NCBI GenBank assembly: GCA_019448385.1 | Contig: JAGTXO010000007.1 | Span: 806,001 to 870,000, forward strand | Length of the DNA: 64,000 bases | Origin: Diacronema lutheri | Taxonomy: Eukaryota; Haptophyta; Pavlovophyceae; Pavlovales; Pavlovaceae | Reading direction: 5' to 3' | In this document: piece by piece, positions 16,955 to 25,918 of the stretch | Numbering within the stretch: the stretch's first letter is position 1 | How the letters are laid out: every line of letters starts with the position of its first letter | Notes under the pieces: generated by a model | The model's input: only the letters and a program-made list of their open reading frames with translations | Told to the model about the DNA's origin: nothing | The model's database searches: none | Program-made: the position numbers and the translations under genes

Positions 16955-18931
16955 ATGCCGCCCATCCGCGTCGCGCCGCGGGTCGTCTCGGTGCTGCCGT
17001 CCGCGACGGAGATGCTGTGCCTCCTCGGCGGGCGCGGGATGCTGGTCGGTCGGTCGCACGAGGACAACTACCCGCCCGATGTTGCGTCCGTCCCGATCGT
17101 CACCGGCCAGCGCACCTCGTTCACGACGTCTGCAGACGTCGATCGGCAGGTCTCATCCGCGCTTGCTGCCGGCCAGTCGCTCTACACGCTGGACGAGCGG
17201 CTGATCCGCGAGCTGCGGCCGGACGTGATCTTAACGCAGGACATTTGCACCGTCTGCGCCATCGACCTCGTCACCGTCGAGCGCCTCTGCGCGAGCATGG
17301 AACCACGACCGGCGATCGTGTCGCTCGACCCGCTGTCGCTCGGCGACGTGCTGCGCAACCTGCGCCAGATCGGCGGCGCAGTGGGCCTCGAGCGTGAGGC
17401 GGAGGAGACGATCGCACAGCTTGAGGCGCGCATTGCGCGCGCGTCTGCCACCGCCGCCGCTGCCGTCGCCGTGCGTGGCGGCTCGCGGCCCAACGTGGCG
17501 TTTGTCGAATGGCCATCCCCCGTTTACTGCGGCGGCCACTGGACGCCGCAGCTGCTCCGGCTCGCCGGCGCGGAGCACCCGCTCAATCCGGCGCCGTCAG
17601 ACACGCAAGGCGCGCCCAAGTCCTTTCCCGTCGAGATGCGCACCCTCGTCGACTCGGCGCCTGACGTGATCGTCGTCGCGCCATGCGGCCTTGGCCTTGC
17701 CGCGTGCGCACGCGAGGTCGAAGCGTGCCTGCACACCGACGCGCTGTGGCGCGAGCTCGAGGCGGTGCGCGCGGGGCGCGTGGTTCTCGTCGATGGCGAC
17801 GCCATGTTCAATCGGCCTGGCCCGCGCCTCGTCGACGCACTCGAGTGGCTCGTGTGGCTGCTGCACGACAGCTCGAGCCCCATCGTGCGAGCGCCGGCGG
17901 CCGAGCGCGGCCGCGACGGCGGCGGCGGGCAGGCGTGGCGTGCGGGACCCGAGGGCTGTCGACTCGAGTTGGGCGTTGCGTGGGACACGCTCGACGGCGC
18001 TCGCGCCGCCGCGCACGCGCACGCGTCGGCCGCAGCCGAGAGCGGCGCCGCCGCCGGCCAGCACGGCTGCGCAAGCAGCGACATGGAGGACCTGGTGAGC
18101 AGCGCGCACGGCGCGGCGGTGCGCACGGGCGAGCTGCAGTACGCGGACCCACGCACCGGCTACCTCGTCTTCACTGAGCTCGCCAGCTTTGGCCGCGGCT
18201 ACTGCTGCGGCAACGCGTGCCGCCACTGCCCGTACGGCCACGCCCACGTGCCGCACGCGCGCCGGCGCGCGCGGATCTCACGCTCTGTGCTCGTGCGCGC
18301 GGCGCGCGACGCGGCCGCGATGGCCGCGGGCGAGGGCGCGTGGCGCGAGGCGAGCGCACTCGTCGCGCGCAGCGGCGCGCCTGCGCTGCAGCTCGTCGCG
18401 CTCGACGGCAGCGAGGGCGCGTCGCGCGCCCTCGCGCAGCTGCGCGCACACGCGCACGACACGCTGCCGCCCGCGCGCGCGCGCGTCGAGCCGCTCGCCG
18501 TATGCTTTGTGCGCGGCGGCGCCCGCGCTGACGAGCTGGCGCTCGGCGCGCCGCTCTCCGCGGGCGCGCCGCTCGACGCGGCCAACGCGCTCGGCGTCGA
18601 CCTGCTCGTCGTCGTCGTGCCTGACGCGTCGGACGGCGAGGCGGACAGCGCGGCCGCGGAGGCCGAGCGCGCGCTGATTGCGCTGCGGGTTGCGCTGAGC
18701 GGCTGCGTCGCGCCGGCGAGGAGGGGCGGTGCGCTCGAGCTGTGGGTGCCCTGCCGCGCCAGCACGGCCGACGCGGGCGCAGCGTGCGACGCGACGGACG
18801 GCGGCGTGGCCTTCGCCGCGCTCAGCCAAGCGGTGGGTGGCAGCGGAGATGGCACCGCTGCACCGGCCAGCTTGGTTGTTCGGATGTGCGTGGCAACGGA
18901 GGCCACGGAGGCCACGGAGGCCAAGGAGTGA
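16955..18931 (+). CDS. BtuF-like periplasmic-binding-type protein fused to DUF5522
   Basis: Single-exon protein of 658 residues. Residues about 5-300 match the BtuF/FepB-type substrate-binding fold: RVVSVLPSATEMLCLLG, VGRSHEDNYPPDV, LRPDVILTQDICTVCAI, SLDPLSLGDVLRNLRQIG, VAFVEWPSPVYCGGHWTPQL, DVIVVAPCG and VVLVDGDAMFNRPGPRLVDA. Residues about 390-435 are a DUF5522-type module: YADPRTGYLVFTELASFGRG followed by YCCGNACRHCPYGH, a Cys/His cluster that could bind metal. The remainder is Ala-rich. No signal peptide is visible. BtuF binds cobalamin for bacterial import. Whether this eukaryotic protein binds a corrinoid, another metal complex or nothing is unknown. Confidence 0.82.
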   Translation: MPPIRVAPRVVSVLPSATEMLCLLGGRGMLVGRSHEDNYPPDVASVPIVTGQRTSFTTSADVDRQVSSALAAGQSLYTLDERLIRELRPDVILTQDICTVCAIDLVTVERLCASMEPRPAIVSLDPLSLGDVLRNLRQIGGAVGLEREAEETIAQLEARIARASATAAAAVAVRGGSRPNVAFVEWPSPVYCGGHWTPQLLRLAGAEHPLNPAPSDTQGAPKSFPVEMRTLVDSAPDVIVVAPCGLGLAACAREVEACLHTDALWRELEAVRAGRVVLVDGDAMFNRPGPRLVDALEWLVWLLHDSSSPIVRAPAAERGRDGGGGQAWRAGPEGCRLELGVAWDTLDGARAAAHAHASAAAESGAAAGQHGCASSDMEDLVSSAHGAAVRTGELQYADPRTGYLVFTELASFGRGYCCGNACRHCPYGHAHVPHARRRARISRSVLVRAARDAAAMAAGEGAWREASALVARSGAPALQLVALDGSEGASRALAQLRAHAHDTLPPARARVEPLAVCFVRGGARADELALGAPLSAGAPLDAANALGVDLLVVVVPDASDGEADSAAAEAERALIALRVALSGCVAPARRGGALELWVPCRASTADAGAACDATDGGVAFAALSQAVGGSGDGTAAPASLVVRMCVATEATEATEAKE

Positions 18932-18978
18932 CCGTGGCAGTTGTCAAGTCACTAGTTTGATGCTCCGGCGTCCACGCG

Positions 18979-20176
18979 TCAGAGGCGGGAACGATCGAAG
19001 GCGATGGCGTGGCCCGCGTCACGACCCGCCGACCGCGCAAACTTTGCGTGCAGCAGCCGCATCGCCTCCTCCCACGCCGCGAGGGCCGCATCGACGTCCG
19101 CGGCCGACGGCGCGCGCGCGCGCCCAACGTCGATCGGCGCTCCGATCACGCAGAGGTAGCGCCCGCGGCTCGGGAGCGGGCTGAGGGGCACGCCGCCCCA
19201 TCCCGTCCACAATGGCACGCCCGCCTTGCTCGCGCCGTACACGCGCTCGCGCAGCCGCGCAAAGTGCGGAAGCGGCGCGTACACTGCGGTCTCGTTGGGC
19301 AAGTAGACGGGCACGATCGGCATGCCGCGCTCGATCGCGAGGGAGACGAAGCCGCGGCGGAGGACGAGCGTGTCGCGCCCGGGGCGCTGCAGCTGCATCT
19401 CGAGCCCGCCGCCCGGGAAGACGGCGATCGAGCTCGCGCTCTCGGCGCCGACGGCGCGCGACGCGGCGCGAAAGTTGAGCGCGATGCACAGCTCGCGCAG
19501 CACGGGCACGTGGAAGAGCGCCGAGTGCGCGTTGACCATCGCGCGGTCGAGACGGATGGTGCGGCCGAGGCGCGTGAGCATCGTGCGCGGCACGAGCGAG
19601 CCCGCCGTCCAGATCAAGTGGTGCGGCGCAAGCACGAGCATCAGCCTCTCGTGCCGCGTGAATGCCGCCTCGGGCGCGGCGAGCAGCACGCGCCGGCGGA
19701 GCCCGCAGAGCACGTCCCACCAGAGCCAGTCGGCGAAGATGATCCACACGTTGACAATGTGCCGCCAGCGCACGGGGAGCGGCGCGCGCTCTTGCCCGCG
19801 CGTGAGCCTGCGCGCGCGTCGACGGCGGGCGCAATGAGGCGCGCGTGAGCGCGCGCGTGCGCGTCGCCAGCCCAGCGAGGGTCATGCGCGCGCACGCGGC
19901 GGGGTGCGTCTCCTCGCGCCCAGACGCAACTGCGCGCGCGCGGCGCGGGGTCGCGCAAAGCGCGAGACGCGCCTCGGCGCGAGGTGGGCCTCGCGCCTCG
20001 CGCCTCGCGCCGTCTTGCGCGTCTTGCGCACGCAACGCCGCATCGCGCGCGCACAATCGCACGATTGCGTACGCGACCGCCGCGACCGTCAACCGCGGCC
20101 GCCCGCCCGCACGTCGGCGCAGCAGCTCCACGAGGCGCGCGAGCACGGTCGTGTGCGTCCCCCACTCCCGTGCCAT
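18979..20176 (-). CDS. DGAT2-superfamily acyltransferase, variant active site
   Basis: Two exons (20176-20055, 19807-18979) give 316 residues. The first exon supplies a hydrophobic N-terminal helix (LTVAAVAYAIVRLL). The second carries DAGAT-family landmarks: SIAVFPGGGLEMQLQ (GGxxE-type motif), LRRGFVSLAIERGMPIVPVY, PLWTGWGGVPLSPLPSRG and LCVIGAPIDV. These enzymes add an acyl group to diacylglycerol, monoacylglycerol or a fatty alcohol at the ER or lipid droplets. The catalytic HPHG motif expected near residue 100 is replaced by APHHLIWTAG, so activity or substrate may differ. The start codon is 28 bp from that of the divergent gene. The 247-bp intron could hide a further small exon. Confidence 0.8.
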
Positions 20177-20204
20177 CGCATCGCCGTCGGGTTTCGGCGC
20201 GAAA

Positions 20205-23200
20205 ATGGCAATGGCGCGGCCGCAGCGGCATGTGCTGCTCCTCGTGCACGGCGATGACGCCTCGCTCGCGGCCACACGGCGCGCGCTCGAGATGCCCTGT
20301 GCGCCGCCGTTCCGTCTTCTCGCGCCGCGCGCGCGCCGCGCCGCGAGGACGGGCGCGCTTCTGACCGCGCGCTCGCCGCCGCGCGCGCGCAGGCCGCCCG
20401 TCGGAGCTCGCGCTGCCCGTGCTCGTGGGCGTGCACGCGTGCGCGAGGCCGTTTGCCCCGCGCCGCAGCGGTTGGCAGCCCGCCGCGACCGCCTCGCGCG
20501 CGCTGCTCGAGCCACCGCTGGCCGAGTCCGGCGCGGCCCCCGCGCCAGGCGAATGTGCGGACGGCGAGCGCGTCGCGCTGTGCGAGGACCTGCGCACGCA
20601 CGCGCTGCAACTGGTGCGCGAGCTGCCGGCGCGGCGGCAAGCGGTGCTCGACGTGATCTGGCTCGCCAGCGCTGCGCACGAGCTGCCCGACCCCGAGAGC
20701 GACGCCGGCTGCGCGTGCTACGAGGCGTTGCTCGCGCTCGTCGCGCGCGCGCCCGCCGCGCGTCTCCACCTTGTGTGCGACGATCCGGGCGGCTCGCGCG
20801 CGGCGCGGTGGGCGGCGCTCGTGCCGCTGCGCGCGCGCTTGCCCACCGCCGCGTACGAGCGCGCGCTCCGCGAGGCGCTCAACCCGGCCCTCTGCTTCCG
20901 TGCGTCGGTGGGCGTGGCGCGCAACCCGACCGCCAGCGCGGCGCCTGCCGGCGCGGCGGACGGCGCGTCGCACGCGCTGCCCGAGCTCGTCTTCGCGGAC
21001 GCGGAGGCGGAGGAGTGGGTCGAGGCGGAAGAGGCCGCGTGCGCGCGCGCGGCCGACGCGCGGCTCGCGCCGCCCGCGGCGCGCGCCGAGTCGGGGGGGG
21101 ACACGCGGCCAAAGTCGGCGCAGGTCGATTTGGGTGCAGCCGCGACCGACGCCATCGTGCATCGCGGCGCGCGCGGCCCGGGTTGCGCGCAGCTGCTGCA
21201 TGGCGCGCTCGAGGGCGGCGGCGTCGAGCTGTCGCTTGAGGCGGTCTGCGCGAGCGGTGGCCGCGCGCTGCCGCACCACCTGCTGCACGCCGCGCGCATG
21301 CGCGTGCGCTGCGCGCCGCTCGGTGCGCGCGCCGACGGCGTCGACGGCGCCGACGGCGCGCTGCGCGCGTGGTGGGAGGGCTGGTGGTCGGCCGGGCGCG
21401 GAGACTCTGAGGCCGACGCGATCGCCAGTGCGGGCGCGGGCCCCTCGACCGCCGGCACGGACGAGCAGCCGCTCGTGGACACGGCGGCCAGCCGATCGGA
21501 CGGCGCAGCGTCGAGCGGCGACCACGCGCACGCCACGGCCCGACCGACCTGCTGCTGGTTGCTCGTGCGCGCGTCCACCCGCGCGGGCGGCGAGGGCGGC
21601 GTGGGTGGCGCCGCGCCGCTCGACGCGGCGTGCACCTTTCTCCTTCTGTACCACGAGCCGCTCGCCAGCACCACCGCCGCCGCCGCCGATGGCGACGGCG
21701 ACGGCGACGGCGGCGCGGCGCGCGGCGCGGCGCGCGGCGCGGTGTGCGCGCGGTGGATGCGCTCGGCCGCGCAGCTCAGCTCGCTCGCGCGCGCGCTCGG
21801 CGAGTGCGCGACGGCGCACGCGCCCTTGAGCGCAACGACGTGCGTCGCAGCGCCGACGTGCGGCACCAACCGCGTGAGGAGCAGCGCGACCAGCGCGCGC
21901 GTGCGACTTGCGTTGAGCTCAAAGATCGCCGCGCGGCTGCCGCGCCTGCCGCGCGATTCGCTCGGCGCATGTCACCGGCTTGCTCACGGCGCGCGCGCCG
22001 CGGCCGAGCACGCGCGCGCGAGCTCGACGTGCGCCGACGGTGGCGGCGGCGAATCCCCCGCTCTCGATTCCCCCGCCTCCCCCGCTCTCGATTCCCCCGT
22101 CTGCCGCCGCCTCCCGCGCGCGCGCGCTCTCGCGCGCGGCACCACCGACAACACCGCCGACGACGCGGCCGGCGCCGCGCTCGACGCGCTCAACGCCGCC
22201 GTGCGCGCGCTGCGCGACGCGCACGACGCGTCGATCAGCGCGCAGCTCGACGCGCGCCTCACCGAGCTGCTGCGTCTCGCGCCGCACGCCGAGTGCGAGG
22301 ACGGCGTGCCGGCGCGCGCCGCTCGTCCGGCCGCGTCGTCGGCGCGCGGCTTGGCCGGTGACGCGCAGTTGGAGCGGCCGCCGAAGAGGGCCAGGAGCGC
22401 AGAGCGCGGCGTGGACGCGCGCAGGGCCGGAGCGGCGGCGGAGGCGCGGCACGCCGCCGTCGAGGCCGCGCGCGCCGCGCGCGCCGCGCGCAAGCGCGCG
22501 TTCGCCCGGGCGACGGCCGAGCGAGAGGGTGTGGGCGCGCTCGGCGGCGACGGCGCTCGCGCTGACGCGCGTGCGGACGTGTGCACGGCCGCGGCCGCGG
22601 CCACGGGCGCAGGCTCGTGCTCCCGCTCCGCCATGGGGCCGCAGCCCGGGCGTGGGCGCGCGCACGCCATGGTGCTCGCCAGCGCGCCGCCGTGGGCGCC
22701 CCTCAGCCGGCCCGTCTCGCCGATCTCAACCGCCGCCATGCTGGCGCCGCGCGCACGCTCGCCGTGCGCCGACGCGGCCGACGCCGGCGGCGCGCGCGCC
22801 GCCGGCGGACCTCAGCGCCTGCGCCCAGCAGCGCGCGACGCGGCGCACGGCGAGGTCAGAGGGGCGTGCTCGCCACGCGCCAGCCGGCGAGCCGGCACCG
22901 CGCAGCCGCTCGCGCTGATGCCGCCGGCGCGCGCGCTCGTCGCGCAGCAGCCCACGCCGCTCGCCCTCGCCGCGCCCGCCGAGGCGTCCGTCGGCGACGC
23001 GCCGTGCCTGCGCGCGCCGGGCGCACGCGCGCACGAAATTGATGGCGTCGACGGACATGCCAGCGGCTCTGCCGGTGACAGCTCGAGCCGGGCACTCAAG
23101 CAGCTGGTCAAGAGGCACGCGAAGCAGGCACTTGCCGCACGCTCGGCCGAAGGGTGCGCCCGCCGCGCCGAGCTCCGCCGCATCGCCGCTCGCGGCGCGC

Positions 23201-23594
23201 GCGCCGCCCACCGACCTGCCTCGGCCGCGCGCGCGGCGCCCACCCGCGCCGGCGCGTCGCAGCTCGGCGCGCGCGCGCGCGTACGAGCTGCTCATCAAGA
23301 GCGGGTACGACTTTGCCAAGCTCAAGCTCTGGCCGGCGCTGCCCGCTCACGGTGACGCGCGCCGCGCGCCCGCGCCCGAGCGCTCGCGCGGGGTTTTCAG
23401 AAGTTTCCGGGGGGGGGGGGGGGGACTTTCCCGCGGCTGCTCGCGCGTCCCGCGGCTCATGCGCTCTGTGCGGCCGTGCGACAGGTGACGCGCCCGCCGT
23501 GGGCGACGGCACGGGCGACGCGCCTTCGTGGCGCGATGAGGCGGATCGAATGATGCAGGCGTTCATGGAGGCCAACGCGCCGCTTTACGCGTGA
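20205..23594 (+). CDS. Large low-complexity protein, candidate MTBP-like replication factor
   Basis: Four exons (20205-20298, 20393-23153, 23263-23351, 23485-23594) encode 1017 residues with consistent phases. No family is certain. The N-terminus (RHVLLLVHGDD), an early helix block (LCEDLRTHALQLVRELPARR then QAVLDVIWLA) and a C-terminal helical block (RALKQLVKRHAKQALAARSA ... ARAYELLIKSGYDFAKLKLW ... WRDEADRMMQAFMEA) are laid out like metazoan MTBP, the partner of Treslin in replication origin firing. MTBP has a similar LxxLxDKLPAPGRAMVDIILLL-type block and a C-terminal LKEVVTETLKKH-type block. The middle is Ala/Arg/Glu-rich and uninformative. The similarity is remembered by pattern, not measured. 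The last intron contains a 16-G tract. Confidence 0.5.
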
Positions 23595-23723
23595 CCAAAT
23601 CGTGGCGCGCACACGGCCGCTGTCGGGCGGCCGGACGAGTGGCATTTCCTGTGCTCTCAGGCGACTGGCGTGCAAATTGTGCCCCTCCGATTTGGGCCTG
23701 CGGCACCACAGTCACAGCCGTCG

Positions 23724-25802
23724 TCAAGGTTCGCACAGCGCCTCGAGCCAACCGTAATCGTTGAGCCCGAGGTAGAAGCCGTACGCACGCGCCTTGGGCA
23801 GCGCCTTGCGCACCGGCTCAGGCCACGACGCGAGCGCGCGCTCGCCGAGCTGGACGTTGATGCGCTCGAGCAGTGCGAGCAGCGCGCGCGCGTCAATGAG
23901 CGCGTTGCCCACGATGTCTGCGTGCGCGCGCGCGTGGCGGTCCGCTGCGTTGGTCGGCGTGCGCGCCGAGAGCCTCGGCACAAAAGGGGGGGAGCGGGGG
24001 GGGGGGGGGGGGGGGGGGATGGGGAATGGGGCTGCGAAGACCCGCACGGCCACCGCATGCACCGTGGTTGAAGAGCTTGTTGCGCAGCGTGTCGCGGTGC
24101 AAATGCGGTGGTCGGCAGCGCTCGCTCGGCTTGAACATGTCCTGGTACTTTGCGCGGAGCAGGCCGACCGCCTCGTCGATCGTGCGCTTCTTGATCGGCG
24201 CGATCGTGTCGGGCAGATCGATCTCCTGTGCGCGCGGGTGCGCGGGGCAAGCGCGGGATGGAAGCCATGGGCTCAGATTGGACCCGCCGCGCCGACCGCG
24301 CGGTTGCGCGCTTGTGCTCTGCGCCCAGCGCACGGTGTCGCGCACTCGACGGAGGAGGAGGCGACACAGCGTGGCGCGCGCACTTTGACAATCTCCGCCT
24401 TGTTGAGCTCGAGGAACCACTGCTTCACCTCCTCCTCCGTCTGCACGGGAAAGACCTCCGCCAAGACCTCCACGTCACACGCGCTCTCGTTTTGGTCGGA
24501 TGAGGGCGCGCCCGCCTCGGCCAGCGCCTCGTCTCCAGCGCAGCCGTGCGGCGCGCAACCACGCGGCGCACCGCCGAGCGTGACAGCCATGCCGGCCGCC
24601 GCGGCGCGCGTGAGGCGTGCGCCCTCGGCGAGCGTAGGCTCGGCCTTGGCGGCTGTGCACTCGTCGCCAACGCTGCCGCCGCAGTCGCCGCCGCCGTCGA
24701 CGGCGCCTTCGCCGCCGCCGTTGCTGCCACCGCTCGCCGCGCCGCGCTCCGTCAGCTGCTCGCGCGCGTGCAGCATCTCAGCGATGGCGCACAGCCTGTG
24801 CTGGCCGTCAAAGATGCCCACGTTCTGCGGTCGCTCGAGCGCGCTCGGCCGCGCGCTCCGGCCGCCGCCGCCCGCACCCGGCGCGCGGTGGACGATTTCA
24901 AAAATTGAGATGACGCCCGGGAACGCGAGGCCGTCGCGCGTCTTGGCCGCGACGATCTCGGCGACGCGCGCACGCTCGACCGGCCGCTGGCGGCACCAGA
25001 TGGGCACGTGGTCGATCAGCGAGCGCGCCGAGCTCAGGAACACCTTCTTGAACCCCAGGTCGGCGAGCAGCGTGCCAAACACGGGGTGACGCCGGGCGGC
25101 CTCGGACGCGCGCGCGGCTTCGGCCGCACGCGCCTGCGCGCCCGCGCCGCCGAGCTCGGCCTGCACGGACGCGTTGCGGCGCGCAGCCGGCGTCGGCCAC
25201 GGCGCCGACTGCGGCGGCGCGTGCGAGGCGGAGACGGACAGCCATGGCGACGCGACCGCGATGGCGGCGCCTTGCCGCGCTGCCAGCGTCGGCGCCGCGC
25301 GCCGCGCCTCGTGCAGGCGCTCGTTCTCACGCGCGAGAGAGGTGCATTTGCTCTCGAGCGCGAGCACCTTTGCGTGCAGTAGCCGCGCGTCTGGCGGTGG
25401 CCGCGCCGCGCCGCGCGCGCCCGGGGCGACGTGCCAGCCGAGGCTGTGCGATGGTGTCAGGCCATCGGAGCCATCTGTCGTCGTCGAGCTTGGCTGCGGC
25501 GTCGCGCGCGGCGAGCCCGCGGTCGACAAGGCTGATGGCGTGCCATATTCGGACGACGCTTCTGCGCTCAGTCGCTGCGGCTCGGGCGTCGACGAGTGCG
25601 CCGCGACGCACGCGGCCGCGGCCGCGCCGCGCGTGCGGCCGAGCGGCGGCTCGCCCTCGTGCGCGCCGGCGAAGGGCTCGTAGGCGCCGGTGGCGGTGCC
25701 GCCGGAGCTGTACTTTTTGGCGGACGTCAATTGCGCCTTGCCGCGCGCCGCGGGCAGCGCGCTCGCGTTCGTCGCATCCGCGAGCGCCGGGCGTGAGGCC
25801 AT
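23724..25802 (-). CDS. DGQHR-motif (ParB/DndB-like) protein
   Basis: Three exons (25802-24384, 24225-24063, 23917-23724) encode 591 residues. The N-terminal 150 residues are low-complexity, followed by a short coiled coil (LLHAKVLALESKCTSLAREN). The diagnostic motif VGIFDGQHRLCAIAEML lies near residue 327. Downstream come QTEEEVKQWFLELNKAEIVK, RTIDEAVGLLRAKYQDMFKP and RPPHLHRDTLRNKLFNHD, the arrangement seen in DGQHR/ParB-like proteins of bacteria, mobile elements and large DNA viruses. Bacterial relatives take part in DNA phosphorothioation control or nucleotide-hydrolysing, DNA-binding roles. The function in a eukaryote is unknown. Exon 3 ends SWPEPVRKAL...YGWLEALCEP. Intron 2 contains a 23-nt homopolymer. 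Confidence 0.68.
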
Positions 25803-25918
25803 TCGAACCTGGCACGAGCCGTTTCGCGCGCCACCCTTTTTCAAAAGAGACTCGCGCCTCCCGCGCCTGCAGCTGGCTGGGGGTCGGAGGGGCGGACGCG
25901 GCCTGCGACGCGCTGTGC

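Noticed and set aside
20089-21819. 576-residue minus-strand ORF opposite the MTBP-like gene
   Set aside because: Arg/Ala-rich shadow translation; the plus strand has consistent introns and helical blocks.
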